Part shown: positions 16,917 to 26,845 of the stretch, one piece after another
Layout: every line of letters begins with the position of its first letter
Numbering within the stretch: position 1 is the stretch's first letter
Source: Ignavibacteriota bacterium
GTDB lineage: Bacteria > Bacteroidota > Ignavibacteria > Tepidaquicellales > Tepidaquicellaceae
DNA length: 64,000 nt
Assembly (NCBI GenBank): GCA_016218085.1
Contig: JACREY010000022.1
Coordinates: 1 to 64,000 of the forward strand
Reading direction: 5' to 3'
Made by a program: the position numbers and the translations under genes
The notes under the pieces: model-generated
What the model saw: only the letters and a program-made list of their open reading frames with translations
What the model was told of the DNA's origin: nothing
Database searches by the model: none

Positions 16917-18479
16917 ATGAAACTCCCAAAATTCAAGAACGAACCGCTGACAGATTTTACAGATAAGAAAAACAGGAAAGCTTTTGAAAAAGCACTCGAA
17001 ACAGTGACAATGAGATTTAAAAAAGAATACCCTCTCCGCATTGGCGAAGAGAAATTATATACTGACGATAAACTGAAATCATATAATCCTTCTAATCCCG
17101 ATGAAATAATAGGAACATTTCAGAAAGCCACAGCCGAGCAGGCAATTCGTGCAATCGAAATTGCTCACGCAAAATTCTATGAATGGAAAGAAACTCCTGC
17201 AAAGAAGAGAGCGGAATACCTTCTGAAAGCCGCTAAGATTATGAGAAAACGCAAACACGAATTTTCCGCAATGATGGTGTATGAAGAAGGAAAGAACTGG
17301 ATTGAAGCGGATGCCGATACGGCAGAGGCAATTGACTTTATGGAATTTTACGCAAGGGAAATTCTCCGCTATTCAGCCGAACAGCCGATAGTGAAAATCC
17401 CCGGCGAAGACAATTATCTTGAATACATTCCGCTTGGAGTAGGACTTGTAATTCCTCCGTGGAATTTCCCGCTTGCAATTCTGGTAGGAATGACAACAGC
17501 ATCTTTTGTCTGCGGCAATACAGTTGTACTGAAACCATCGAGCGACTCCCTTGCTATTGCGCAGATGTTCATAGATTTACTCGATGAAGTTAAACTGCCC
17601 GCAGGAGTTGTAAACTTCGTAACAGGCGGCGGCGGTTCAATCGGCGACGTGCTTGTACAGCATCATTTGACAAGATACATTTCATTCACAGGCTCAATGG
17701 AAGTCGGCTTGAGAATAAACGAACTTGCGGCAAAGAAACAACCTTCACAAATCTGGATTAAGAGAGTGATTGCTGAAATGGGCGGCAAAGACACAATTAT
17801 AGTTGATAAAGAAATCTATGATATAGAAGATGCGGCAAACGGAGTTATAGCGGCGGCATTCGGATTCCAGGGACAGAAATGTTCTGCTTGCTCGAGAGTT
17901 ATTGTTCACGATAGCATTTATGATGAATTCTGCGACCTGCTTGCTTCAAAAGCAAATGCTTTAAAAGTTGATGAAGCGAAATATTTTCCGAATTTGGGAC
18001 CTGTAATCAACCAGAAATCAAAAGACAAAATTCTCGAATACATCAATAAGGCTGTAGAAGAAGGCGGAAAAATTATTGCAGGAGGAATTCCGCTCGATAA
18101 ACCGGGATACTTCGTGCTTCCGACGGTTATCAAAGACGTAAAACCAATGGATACAATTTCACAGGAAGAGATTTTCGGACCCGTGCTTGCGGTGATTAAA
18201 TCGGAAAACTTCGATGGGTCTCTGATGATTGCCAATAACACGATTTACGGATTAACTGGCGCAGTTTACACAAAGAACAAAAAGAAACTCGAAAGAGCCG
18301 CGCGTGAATTCCACGTAGGCAATCTGTACTTCAACAGGAAATGCACAGGCGCGCTCGTAGGCGCTCAGCCATTCGGCGGATTCAATATGAGCGGTACCGA
18401 TTCCAAGGCAGGCGGAAGGGACTATCTCGGACTCTTTATGCAGGCAAAAACAGTTGTTAAAAAAATTATAAAAAAATAA
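16917..18479 (+). CDS. pruA: L-glutamate gamma-semialdehyde (1-pyrroline-5-carboxylate) dehydrogenase
   Basis: It oxidises glutamate semialdehyde to glutamate with NAD+ in proline and arginine catabolism. The 520 residues resemble monofunctional RocA/PruA enzymes from end to end (YPLRIGEEKLYT, then RKRKHEFSAMMVYEEGK, then EADADTAEAIDFMEFYAR). The NAD-binding segment is GNTVVLKPSSDS; the general base is Glu287 in AEMGGKD and the nucleophile is Cys322 in GFQGQKCSACSR. The C-terminal GALVGAQPFGGFNMSGTDSKAGG is also typical. No proline dehydrogenase gene is adjacent. Confidence 0.93.
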   Translation: MKLPKFKNEPLTDFTDKKNRKAFEKALETVTMRFKKEYPLRIGEEKLYTDDKLKSYNPSNPDEIIGTFQKATAEQAIRAIEIAHAKFYEWKETPAKKRAEYLLKAAKIMRKRKHEFSAMMVYEEGKNWIEADADTAEAIDFMEFYAREILRYSAEQPIVKIPGEDNYLEYIPLGVGLVIPPWNFPLAILVGMTTASFVCGNTVVLKPSSDSLAIAQMFIDLLDEVKLPAGVVNFVTGGGGSIGDVLVQHHLTRYISFTGSMEVGLRINELAAKKQPSQIWIKRVIAEMGGKDTIIVDKEIYDIEDAANGVIAAAFGFQGQKCSACSRVIVHDSIYDEFCDLLASKANALKVDEAKYFPNLGPVINQKSKDKILEYINKAVEEGGKIIAGGIPLDKPGYFVLPTVIKDVKPMDTISQEEIFGPVLAVIKSENFDGSLMIANNTIYGLTGAVYTKNKKKLERAAREFHVGNLYFNRKCTGALVGAQPFGGFNMSGTDSKAGGRDYLGLFMQAKTVVKKIIKK

Positions 18480-18481
18480 TT

Positions 18482-18718
18482 ATGAGAACCTTTAAATTCT
18501 TAACATCAATAGCGGTACTTCTCGGAATCTTAAGCTGCAGCAAGATTTCGGAAAAGGTCGAGCAGAAAGTTAACGAGAAAATTGACCAGACTATAGATGA
18601 GAATCTGAAAAAAATCGATTCCACACTGAACAAAACTGATATTGACTCATTAAAAAAATTAATGAAGAGTCTTGACTCGACTTACAACAAGGATAAAGGT
18701 AAATCGGATAAAAAATAA
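18482..18718 (+). CDS. Small coiled-coil lipoprotein
   Basis: The protein has 78 residues. A lipoprotein signal ends in the lipobox LGILSCS (Cys near 19). The remaining ~60 residues are highly charged and helical with heptad-like spacing (EKVEQKVNEKIDQTIDENLKKI), ending in a Lys-rich tail. It starts 2 bp after the P5C dehydrogenase stop, so it is translated from the same transcript. The function is unknown; it could act as an Lpp-like spacer, but there is no direct evidence. Confidence 0.75.
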   Translation: MRTFKFLTSIAVLLGILSCSKISEKVEQKVNEKIDQTIDENLKKIDSTLNKTDIDSLKKLMKSLDSTYNKDKGKSDKK

Positions 18719-18745
18719 ATTTATTAAATTAAATATATCACATAA

Positions 18746-19966
18746 ATGAAAATCCACGAATTTCAGGCAAAATCCATTTTAAAAAAATTCGGAGTCGGAG
18801 TGCAGGATGGTATTGCAATTACATCCATTGCAGAATTCGATGATGCTATTCAGAAATTAAAAGAAAACGGCGCTACTCAGTTTGTAGTCAAGTCGCAGAT
18901 TCACGCCGGCGGAAGAGGCAAGGGAATTGTTTACAATAAATACAACCGCGATGAAGTTGTAATCGAAGGCGGAGTCAAATTTTTCGGAGATAATATTGAA
19001 AAAGCAAAAGACTATGCGTCCAAAATACTTGGAAATATTCTTGTAACTCACCAGACAGGTAAGGAAGGCAAGGAAATTCAGACACTCTTTATCGCTGAAG
19101 GGCTTGATTATAAAAAGGAACTCTACCTTGGAATACTTCTCGACAGACAGAACTCCAAGAATGTAATTATGGCTTCAACCGAAGGCGGAGTTGAAATAGA
19201 AAAAGTCGCAGCTGAAACTCCGGAAAAAATTATCAAGGTATGGATTGAACCATCAATAGGAATTTCCTCTTACCAGGCACGCGAACTTGCAACAGGTTTG
19301 CAGCTCGAAGGAAATGCTTATAAGGATTTTCTGAAATTCATAGTGAAATTGTATAAGGCATATGAAAGCACTGATGCTTCGCTTGTCGAAATTAATCCAA
19401 TGGTAATCACAAATGACGACAGAATACTTGCACTCGATGCTAAAGTAAACCTGGATGATAATGCAGTCGAGAGATATCCCGAATATTATGCAATGAGGGA
19501 CCTGAACGAAGAAGACCCTCTTGAAATAGAAGCATCAAAATCAAATCTGAATTACATCAAGCTGGACGGAAATGTGGGCTGTATGGTAAACGGTGCCGGT
19601 CTTGCAATGGCTACAATGGATTTGATTAAGCTTGCAGGCGGCGAACCCGCAAACTTCCTGGATGTGGGCGGAACGGCTTCAGCCGAAACAGTTGAAAACG
19701 GATTCAGGATTATTTTATCGGATAAGAATGTAAAAGCAATTTTAATTAATATCTTCGGCGGAATAGTCCGCTGTGACAGGGTTGCAACAGGCGTCGTACA
19801 GGCATCCCGCAATCTCAATATTCCCGTACCGGTTGTCGTAAGACTCCAGGGAACAAATGCCGGGGAAGCTAAAAAAATTCTCGATGAGTCAGGTCTGAAC
19901 CTGATTTCTGCCACTACTCTCGAAGATGCGGCACAAAAAGTTACAATGGCAATTTCAGGTAGTTAG
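18746..19966 (+). CDS. sucC: Succinyl-CoA ligase (ADP-forming) beta subunit
   Basis: The protein has 406 residues, somewhat longer than the usual ~388. An ATP-grasp N-terminal domain (MKIHEFQAKSILKKFGV; QIHAGGRGKG), the metal/nucleotide site VEINPMVI, and the ligase domain with DVGGTASAETV and NIFGGIVRCDRVATG are all present. With the alpha subunit it converts succinyl-CoA to succinate with substrate-level phosphorylation in the TCA cycle. The alpha subunit gene sucD, normally adjacent, is not in this window. A terminator follows directly, so sucC ends its transcript here. Confidence 0.94.
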   Translation: MKIHEFQAKSILKKFGVGVQDGIAITSIAEFDDAIQKLKENGATQFVVKSQIHAGGRGKGIVYNKYNRDEVVIEGGVKFFGDNIEKAKDYASKILGNILVTHQTGKEGKEIQTLFIAEGLDYKKELYLGILLDRQNSKNVIMASTEGGVEIEKVAAETPEKIIKVWIEPSIGISSYQARELATGLQLEGNAYKDFLKFIVKLYKAYESTDASLVEINPMVITNDDRILALDAKVNLDDNAVERYPEYYAMRDLNEEDPLEIEASKSNLNYIKLDGNVGCMVNGAGLAMATMDLIKLAGGEPANFLDVGGTASAETVENGFRIILSDKNVKAILINIFGGIVRCDRVATGVVQASRNLNIPVPVVVRLQGTNAGEAKKILDESGLNLISATTLEDAAQKVTMAISGS

Positions 19967-19999
19967 AATTTTTGAAAATAAATTTTGTTTAATATCCTA

Positions 20000-20032
20000 T
20001 CACGGCTTAAATATAAGCCGTGAAGTTTTTTG
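20000..20032 (+). terminator. Intrinsic terminator of sucC
   Basis: A 10-bp perfect stem (tcacggctta / taagccgtga) with a 4-nt loop, followed by agtttttt. Confidence 0.9.
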
Positions 20033-20061
20033 TATTCTTTTTATAAAATAAAAAATAAATT

Positions 20062-21096
20062 ATGTCATACGAAAATATTATCGCTGATTATTCTCTAACT
20101 TACGACGATATTTCAATATTACCTAATCAGATATCCGAACTGAAGCACCGCTCTGACTGCGATACTTCGGTCGAATTCCTCGGGCTGAATCTTTCCGTTC
20201 CGATAATCGCCTCCCCTATGAATACGGTTTGCGGAGGAAGAATGGCAAAAGCACTTTCTGAATTGAAATGCCTCGGGGTGATACACAGGTTTAATTCAAC
20301 AGAAGAGCAGATTGAGGAATTCACTGAAAACGGATTACTTATTAGCGATTTTAAAGCTGCAGCTGTAGGAATCAATCAGGATACTGAAATTAAAAGAATT
20401 CAAAAGCTCGCAGACGCAGGAATAAAAATATTCTGTATAGATATAGCAAACGGCGGCTCTAAAATGATTGAAAAATTTATAAATAAAATTTCGAAATTAA
20501 TAAAAGATTATAAACTTAAAATTATCGCCGGTAATGTTGCAAGCTATGAAACAACAAAATATTTAATCGGACTGGAAGTTGATGCAATCAGAGTCGGAAT
20601 CGGTAATGGTGCGATGTGCTCGACATCGATTAAATCGGGTATCGGAATAGGACAGGTCGATGCGATAATCCGAGCGCTTCAGGCAAAGAAGGATACAAAA
20701 AGCACGGTAAAAATAATTGCGGACGGCGGAATCAGCAGCCCGGGCGCAATGTGCAAGGCTATGGCGTTAGGTTGTGATGCGGTTATGTTCGGTCGCGTGC
20801 TTGCAGGAACGGAAGAAGCACCCGGCGATGTTCTAAAATATAACAATCAGCGCTGGAAAAAATACTGCGGAAGCGCATCATTCGCAGTTAAACAGGAAAA
20901 CAAAAACTATATCGAGGGAGAAGAATCTCTCGTTCCGTATAAAGGCAATGTAACTAAACTTATTAAGGAATACCGCGAAGGTCTTCAATCCTCAATGAGT
21001 TACCTTAATTCAAAAACTCTTGATGAATACAAAAATAATTCCACTTTTGTCAGGCTGACAAGTCACTCTTTTGATGAAAGAAAACCTCAGGTATAA
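20062..21096 (+). CDS. GMP reductase / IMP dehydrogenase family protein without CBS domains
   Basis: The protein has 344 residues, the length of GMP reductases, and lacks the CBS insert of standard IMP dehydrogenase. The TIM barrel carries [21 protein letters not shown] and the phosphate loops [12 protein letters not shown] and [17 protein letters not shown]. The catalytic loop is [13 protein letters not shown] with Cys186 and Thr188. The usual GxGSxCxT is altered (GNGAMCST), and the flap is YCGSAS instead of YRGMGS or YYGMSS. The C-terminal EG...VPYKG is typical. It either reduces GMP to IMP or does the IMPDH reaction; sequence alone does not settle this. Confidence 0.85.
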   Translation: MSYENIIADYSLTYDDISILPNQISELKHRSDCDTSVEFLGLNLSVPIIASPMNTVCGGRMAKALSELKCLGVIHRFNSTEEQIEEFTENGLLISDFKAAAVGINQDTEIKRIQKLADAGIKIFCIDIANGGSKMIEKFINKISKLIKDYKLKIIAGNVASYETTKYLIGLEVDAIRVGIGNGAMCSTSIKSGIGIGQVDAIIRALQAKKDTKSTVKIIADGGISSPGAMCKAMALGCDAVMFGRVLAGTEEAPGDVLKYNNQRWKKYCGSASFAVKQENKNYIEGEESLVPYKGNVTKLIKEYREGLQSSMSYLNSKTLDEYKNNSTFVRLTSHSFDERKPQV

Positions 21097-21126
21097 TTCC
21101 GGATGTATTTACATAATTTTAACTAA

Positions 21127-22374
21127 ATGAAAATAAAACAAAAAAATACTCTAATTGCAATTCTAACGATTGGTTTTCTTCTCAGATTGTGTTTTTTAAT
21201 ATTTTTTTGTAACCTTGAAAAAGATTTTTATTGGGAATTTGGTAATATTGCAAAAAATCTTCAAGCTGGAAATGGATATTCGCTTTATTATTTTAGTAAC
21301 GATTCTCTAAAACATGATTTCAATCCGGTTAAAAAGCCATATCCTTCTGCCTTTATGCCGCCTGGATATGTTTTTTATATATACCCGTTCCTTGAAATAA
21401 ATAGTGTTGAAATAAGAAATATTTTTCTGCTTTTATCTCAAATTATATTAAGTTTACTGTTAATTTTTGCTTCTTATTTTTTTGCTGCAAAATATTTTTC
21501 TGAGCGAATAGGTATTATAACTGCTTTAATAATTTCTGTATTGCCTGAATTTATTTATTCAAGTTTGACATTTAATGCTGTTATTCATTATCACTTATTA
21601 ATTATCCTTTCGCTCTTCTTTATTATGGATAATAATTTTTGCTCTGATTATAAGAAAATTGTGATTTTTTCAGTAATATCAGCACTTATTTTGTTTTTCC
21701 GAAGTGAGTATTCTGTTTTTCTATTTTTTATATTACTATTTTATTTTTTTAAAAAGCAATATAAAGTTGTTTTTTGTATTACTTCTATCATTTGTGTACT
21801 TTATTCACCCTGGATTATTAGAAATTATATTGTTTTTGGAGAGTTTGTTCCTTTTACAACAAGCGCAGGACTTAATTTTTATCGAGGACATAACAAGGAG
21901 GCAATCGGCGATTGGGGCCCAATCGAATTTGTTAGAGAAATAAGGGATAAAAGTGAAAGCAAGAATTTTGAAACAGCTTATAATAAATCCTATTTTTATA
22001 AAGCAATAGAATCTGTGAAGACAGATTATAATAAAGAAATTAAAAATATTTTTATTAAAATATATAATTTTTGGATTATAAACCCTGATGACGAAAGATC
22101 TTTCAATTTTTTTTATTTATTTCCATCATTAGTCATATTGGGTCTGTCTATTTTTGGTTTCTTCAAAACCTTCTCTTATTCAAAATATAGTTTCATATAT
22201 TTATTTTTGTTTTACTCTACTTTAATAGCAATTGTTTTTTTTGCAATTCCAAGATACCAGATAATGATGAAAATAGCGATAATTCCTTTCGCAGCATTTA
22301 CTATAGATTATTTTTTGTTAAAAAAGAAAAAATCAATAGGGTTTTTTACCAAAAAGGAAATCGATAATAATTAA
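21127..22374 (+). CDS. GT39-like membrane glycosyltransferase
   Basis: The protein has 415 residues and about 9-10 hydrophobic helices. The first periplasmic loop has acidic and aromatic residues (EKDFYWEFGNIAKNLQAGNGY) and later PSAFMPPGYVFYIYP, the pattern of polyprenyl-phosphate-dependent ArnT/PMT-type glycosyltransferases, where the early acidic residue is catalytic. It is expected to move a sugar from an undecaprenyl carrier to a lipid or protein outside the inner membrane. The base composition is visibly more AT-rich than its neighbours, with many A/T-ending codons, which may mark transfer or simply its Phe/Ile/Tyr-rich composition. Confidence 0.78.
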   Translation: MKIKQKNTLIAILTIGFLLRLCFLIFFCNLEKDFYWEFGNIAKNLQAGNGYSLYYFSNDSLKHDFNPVKKPYPSAFMPPGYVFYIYPFLEINSVEIRNIFLLLSQIILSLLLIFASYFFAAKYFSERIGIITALIISVLPEFIYSSLTFNAVIHYHLLIILSLFFIMDNNFCSDYKKIVIFSVISALILFFRSEYSVFLFFILLFYFFKKQYKVVFCITSIICVLYSPWIIRNYIVFGEFVPFTTSAGLNFYRGHNKEAIGDWGPIEFVREIRDKSESKNFETAYNKSYFYKAIESVKTDYNKEIKNIFIKIYNFWIINPDDERSFNFFYLFPSLVILGLSIFGFFKTFSYSKYSFIYLFLFYSTLIAIVFFAIPRYQIMMKIAIIPFAAFTIDYFLLKKKKSIGFFTKKEIDNN

Positions 22375-22393
22375 TACGAAAAAATAATAAGAA

Positions 22394-23827
22394 ATGCTCA
22401 AAGTATTCTGGTTTAGAAAAGATTTACGGTTGAAAGATAATAAAACCCTCTTGGAATTCATTGATTCCGTAGGCGTAGATGATTCTTTTCTTTTCCTTTA
22501 TATAAAAAACAAAAACTCGTATAAATATTTCGGCGAAAAAAGGATTGCATTTCTTCATGAATGCATTTTTGAGCTGGGTATTGAACTCGAAAAAAATAAA
22601 TTAAAATTAAATGTCCTAAGCGGTTCTTCTGAAGAGATTTTCAGGAACTTAATAAATAAATTCGGAAAAACAGAAGTATTTGCCGGAAGGCAGATAGAGC
22701 CATTCTGCATTTCAAGGGATAATAAAAATAAAAAGTTGCTCGAAGAAAATTCAGGCAGACTAAATTTAATTGAAGATATAAACATGGTTCCTTTTAATGA
22801 ATCGGTTAAAGATAACGGAACACCTTACACAGTTTTTACTCCGTTCAAAAATAAGTTTTTAAGGATTCTTAGTCCGGTTCATTATGCAGAATCCAAAGTG
22901 AATCTTTCAAAACTAAACAGGAAAAACGAATTACAGCTGAATAATAATTTTGATTTCGAAAGTGAATATAAAAAGTTTGATAAATCGGGTTTTCTGAAAG
23001 GCGGAAGAAGTAATGCAGTTGTTCTTTTAAATTATTTCTTCAAAAGTAAAATAAAGAATTACGCAGTTGACCGCGACTTCCCTGCTATTGAAGGTACAAG
23101 CCTGCTTTCGGCGCATCTGCATTTTGGGACAATAAGCATAAGAGAGTGTTTTCGTGCATACAAAGAAGCCGCAAAAGATACTAAGGGCACTGATGAAATA
23201 TATAAATGGCGAGAAGAGCTAATCTGGCGGGAATTTTATTATAGCATCACATATCATTTTCCGCACGTGATTAATTCTGCTTTCAAAAAAGATTATGATA
23301 AAGTTAAATGGAATTACGATAAAAGAATGTTTAAGTTGTGGTGCGAAGGAAAAACAGGATTCCCCATTGTGGATGCCGGAATGCGCCAGTTGAACAAAGA
23401 AGGCTGGATGCATAACAGGGTAAGAATGATTGTTGCAATGTTCCTCACCAAAGATTTACTGATTGACTGGCGTTGGGGAGAAAAATATTTTGCAGAAAAA
23501 CTTATTGACCTGGATTTCTCGTCCAACAACGGCGGATGGCAGTGGTCTGCTTCAACCGGATGCGATGCTCAGCCTTATTTCAGAATTTTTAATCCGTACC
23601 TGCAAAGTAAAAAATATGATTCGGACGGAATTTATATAAAACGGTATGTACCTGAATTGACAAATGTAAAAACAAAATATATACATAACCCTTCCGAAAT
23701 GCCTGCGGCAGAACAGTCTGCATGCGGTGTAATTATCGGAAATGATTACCCGGCTCCGATTGTTAACCATTCGGAAGTAAGTAAAATCGCTATTGAAACT
23801 TTTAAAAACATAAAAAATAAACCATAA
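22394..23827 (+). CDS. phr: Deoxyribodipyrimidine photolyase
   Basis: It repairs UV-induced pyrimidine dimers using light and FADH-. The 477 residues start with VFWFRKDLRLKDN, and the N-terminal alpha/beta antenna-binding domain covers about 1-130. The FAD-binding C-terminal domain has WREELIWREFYYSI, GFPIVDAGMRQLNKEGWMHNR, then DFSSNNGGWQWSASTGCDAQPYFRIFNP, the class I photolyase/cryptochrome signature including the Trp residues for electron transfer. It sits 19 bp after the glycosyltransferase stop. Confidence 0.93.
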   Translation: MLKVFWFRKDLRLKDNKTLLEFIDSVGVDDSFLFLYIKNKNSYKYFGEKRIAFLHECIFELGIELEKNKLKLNVLSGSSEEIFRNLINKFGKTEVFAGRQIEPFCISRDNKNKKLLEENSGRLNLIEDINMVPFNESVKDNGTPYTVFTPFKNKFLRILSPVHYAESKVNLSKLNRKNELQLNNNFDFESEYKKFDKSGFLKGGRSNAVVLLNYFFKSKIKNYAVDRDFPAIEGTSLLSAHLHFGTISIRECFRAYKEAAKDTKGTDEIYKWREELIWREFYYSITYHFPHVINSAFKKDYDKVKWNYDKRMFKLWCEGKTGFPIVDAGMRQLNKEGWMHNRVRMIVAMFLTKDLLIDWRWGEKYFAEKLIDLDFSSNNGGWQWSASTGCDAQPYFRIFNPYLQSKKYDSDGIYIKRYVPELTNVKTKYIHNPSEMPAAEQSACGVIIGNDYPAPIVNHSEVSKIAIETFKNIKNKP

Positions 23828-23845
23828 AATTTAATTATTATTACA

Positions 23846-24607
23846 ATGAGAAAAAAATTTATTGCCGGTAACTGGAAAATGAATACAACTTCGGTAACTT
23901 CCAAAGACCTTTTGTCAGGATTAGTTAGCGGTTTATCAGATGAAATACTTGAAAAAGTAGATGTAGTTGTCTGTCCACCGTTCACTTCGCTTGCAACAAC
24001 AAATGAAGTAATAAAAAATAAAAAAATCGGAATCGGTGCGCAGAATATTCATCAGAAAGACGAAGGTGCTTATACCGGAGAAATCTCAGCTCCAATGATT
24101 AAAAGCCTGAACTGCGGATATGTTATTCTCGGGCACAGCGAGCGCAGGCAGTACTTCGGCGAAACAAACCACCTCATTAATGCTAAAATAAAAAATGCGC
24201 TAAAGTACGGAATTAAACCAATCCTCTGCGTCGGCGAAACTCTGGATGAAAGAGAAAATAATATGCATATGAAAATCGTGGATGACCAGGTAACACTTTG
24301 CCTTAAAGACCTCACAAAAGAAGATATGAAGAATGTCATTATTGCTTATGAACCCGTATGGGCAATCGGCACCGGCAAAACAGCCACACCTGATATGGCT
24401 AATGAAATGCATATAATAATTAGGCAGGCTCTCGAAAATATATTCGGAAAAGATACAGCAGATTCAACCAGAATATTATACGGAGGAAGTATGAACGATA
24501 AAAATGCCGCTGAACTTCTTGCAAAACCTGATATAGACGGTGGACTTATCGGCGGTGCAGCACTTAAAGCAGATAACTTTATAAAAATTATTCAAAGCGC
24601 ATATTAA
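23846..24607 (+). CDS. tpiA: Triosephosphate isomerase
   Basis: It interconverts dihydroxyacetone phosphate and glyceraldehyde 3-phosphate. The 253 residues form a complete TIM barrel: Lys11 in GNWKMN, His97 in LGHSERRQYFGE, Glu169 in AYEPVWAIGTGKTA, and the phosphate loop LYGGSMNDKNA. The start is 18 bp after the photolyase stop and a strong terminator follows. Confidence 0.96.
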   Translation: MRKKFIAGNWKMNTTSVTSKDLLSGLVSGLSDEILEKVDVVVCPPFTSLATTNEVIKNKKIGIGAQNIHQKDEGAYTGEISAPMIKSLNCGYVILGHSERRQYFGETNHLINAKIKNALKYGIKPILCVGETLDERENNMHMKIVDDQVTLCLKDLTKEDMKNVIIAYEPVWAIGTGKTATPDMANEMHIIIRQALENIFGKDTADSTRILYGGSMNDKNAAELLAKPDIDGGLIGGAALKADNFIKIIQSAY

Positions 24608-24627
24608 TATTCTGAATTTTAATTATT

Positions 24628-24666
24628 AAATACCATCATTTTTTTAAAATGATGGTATTTTTTTCT
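24628..24666 (+). terminator. Intrinsic terminator of tpiA
   Basis: A 15-bp perfect stem (aaataccatcatttt / aaaatgatggtattt) with a 3-nt loop, followed by a T-run. Confidence 0.9.
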
Positions 24667-24783
24667 GTAAATATAAGTTTTATACCCTTTTATCCCTACC
24701 ATAAAGCAATTTTTTTCCTTATTTTGCTGTTTATCAAAATATCAGTCTGTATATATTTTAAAACTTAAACAAAATTTACGAAA

Positions 24784-25959
24784 ATGAAAGAAGTTGTAAT
24801 TGTTTCTGCAGTCAGAACCCCAATTGGAAGTTTTCAGGGTGCGCTATCTTCTTTAACAGCTCCTCAACTTGGTGCAATTGCCATTAAAGAAGCAGTTAGC
24901 AGAGCAGGAATTAAGAATGAAGATGTATCAGAAGTTATTATGGGATGTGTTCTTCCCGCAGGTGTAGGACAGGCTCCCGCCCGTCAGGCAGCAATCTATG
25001 CAGGACTTCCCGAATCTGTTCCCTGCCTTACAATTAATAAAGTATGCGGCTCCGGACTTAAATCTGTTATGCTCGGCGCCCAGGCAATTATGTGCGGCGA
25101 TGCAGATGTCGTGGTTGCAGGTGGAATGGAATCAATGAGCAATGTTCCCTATTACCTCGATAAGGCAAGAACTGGCTACAGAATGGGAAACGGCACACTT
25201 CTCGACGGTATGATAAAAGACGGTCTTTGGGATGTATATAATAATTTTCATATGGGCAATGCAGCCGAACTCTGCGCACGAGAAATGAAAATCACCCGCC
25301 GGCAACAGGATGAATTTGCAACAGAAAGCTATAAAAAGGCTCTGAACTCAATCGAAAAAGGTTTATTCAAGGAAGAAATAGTAGAAGTTAAAATAAAAGG
25401 GAAAAAAGGCGATGTGGTTGTTTCCAATGACGAAGAACCCGGAAAAGTGAATTTTGAAAAAGGCCTTCAGCTCAGACCTGCTTTCGAAAAAGACGGAACG
25501 GTAACGGCATTCAATGCATCGAAAATAAACGACGGTGCAGCAGCTCTCGTGCTTATGTCAAAAGAAAAAGCAGATTCGCTCGGATTAAAACCTCTTGCAA
25601 AAATAGTATCACAGATTTCATTTGCGCAAAAACCGGAATGGTTTACTACCGCTCCGGGATTTGCAATTAATAATATTCTAAAAAAAGCAAATTTAAAACT
25701 CGAAGATATAGATTTATTCGAAGCTAACGAAGCATTTTCAGTGCAATGCCTCGCTGTTAACCAAGTGGCAAACCTTGACCCCGCTAAAGTAAATGTAAAC
25801 GGCGGCGCAACCGCCCTCGGACACCCGATAGGAGCAAGCGGCGCAAGGATTCTGACTACGCTTTTGTATGCTATGAAAAACAGGAATGCAAAAAGAGGTA
25901 TCGCAACGCTATGCATCGGCGGAGGAGAAGCAAGCGCTGTTATAGTTGAAAAAATATAA
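24784..25959 (+). CDS. Acetyl-CoA C-acetyltransferase (thiolase)
   Basis: The protein has 391 residues. It condenses two acetyl-CoA to acetoacetyl-CoA or runs in reverse. The nucleophile is Cys88 in NKVCGSGLKS; His347 is in GGATALGHPIGASGAR and Cys377 in TLCIGGGEA. The length and motifs match the biosynthetic/AtoB-type thiolases. The next genes encode 3-hydroxyacyl-CoA and acyl-CoA dehydrogenases, so this is a short-chain (C4) acyl-CoA pathway. Confidence 0.93.
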   Translation: MKEVVIVSAVRTPIGSFQGALSSLTAPQLGAIAIKEAVSRAGIKNEDVSEVIMGCVLPAGVGQAPARQAAIYAGLPESVPCLTINKVCGSGLKSVMLGAQAIMCGDADVVVAGGMESMSNVPYYLDKARTGYRMGNGTLLDGMIKDGLWDVYNNFHMGNAAELCAREMKITRRQQDEFATESYKKALNSIEKGLFKEEIVEVKIKGKKGDVVVSNDEEPGKVNFEKGLQLRPAFEKDGTVTAFNASKINDGAAALVLMSKEKADSLGLKPLAKIVSQISFAQKPEWFTTAPGFAINNILKKANLKLEDIDLFEANEAFSVQCLAVNQVANLDPAKVNVNGGATALGHPIGASGARILTTLLYAMKNRNAKRGIATLCIGGGEASAVIVEKI

Positions 25960-25988
25960 TAAAACTTTAAATATATTTAACAAAAACT

Positions 25989-26837
25989 ATGGAAATAAAA
26001 AAGGTTACTGTAGTAGGTGCAGGAACTATGGGAAATGGTATTGCCCATACTTTCGCTCAGTTCAATTATGAAGTCAACCTCGTTGATGTAAATCAGGAAT
26101 TCCTCGACAGAGGAATTTCGACAATCTCCAAAAACATAGACCGCCAAATTAAAAAAGGAATCGTTTCAGAAGAAAGAAAAAAAGAAATTCTATCAAGCAT
26201 TAAACCCTCTGCCGATATTTTGGTTGCAAAAGATTCAGATTTAGTAATCGAGGCAGCAACCGAAAATCCGGAAATTAAGAAAAATATATTCAGGACCCTC
26301 GATGGAATATGCAAGCCCGATTGCATACTTGCAAGCAATACTTCATCCATATCCATCACAGAAATCGCAGCTGTTACAAAGCGCCCTGATAAAGTTATTG
26401 GAATGCATTTTATGAATCCCGTTCCTATGATGCAGCTCGTGGAAATAATCCGTGGGCTTGCTACTTCGCAGGAAGTTTATGAAATCATCAAGCTTACTTC
26501 AGAAAGACTTTCTAAAGTTCCCGTCGAAGTAAATGATTATCCCGGATTCATCTCAAACAGAATCCTTATGCCTATGATAAATGAGGCAGTTTATTGCGTA
26601 ATGGAGGGTGTCGCAAATGCAGAAGCAATCGATACTGTAATGAAACTCGGAATGAATCACCCTATGGGACCGCTTACACTCGCAGATTTCATCGGTCTTG
26701 ATGTCTGCCTGTCCATTATGGAAGTTCTTTACGATGGTCTCGGCGATTCCAAATACCGCCCCTGCCCGCTTCTTAAAAAAATGGTTGCCGCAGGACATTT
26801 GGGTAGAAAATCGGGAATCGGGTTTTACAAATATTAA
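25989..26837 (+). CDS. 3-hydroxybutyryl-CoA dehydrogenase
   Basis: The protein has 282 residues, the length of the monofunctional enzyme. The N-terminal NAD(P) fold has [17 protein letters not shown]; the catalytic region has [17 protein letters not shown] with the conserved His at 140, and the C-terminal dimerisation domain has [19 protein letters not shown]. It reduces acetoacetyl-CoA to 3-hydroxybutyryl-CoA or the reverse. It lies between the thiolase and acyl-CoA dehydrogenase genes. No crotonase gene is present between them or elsewhere in the window. Confidence 0.93.
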   Translation: MEIKKVTVVGAGTMGNGIAHTFAQFNYEVNLVDVNQEFLDRGISTISKNIDRQIKKGIVSEERKKEILSSIKPSADILVAKDSDLVIEAATENPEIKKNIFRTLDGICKPDCILASNTSSISITEIAAVTKRPDKVIGMHFMNPVPMMQLVEIIRGLATSQEVYEIIKLTSERLSKVPVEVNDYPGFISNRILMPMINEAVYCVMEGVANAEAIDTVMKLGMNHPMGPLTLADFIGLDVCLSIMEVLYDGLGDSKYRPCPLLKKMVAAGHLGRKSGIGFYKY

Positions 26838-26845
26838 ATCTTTAA

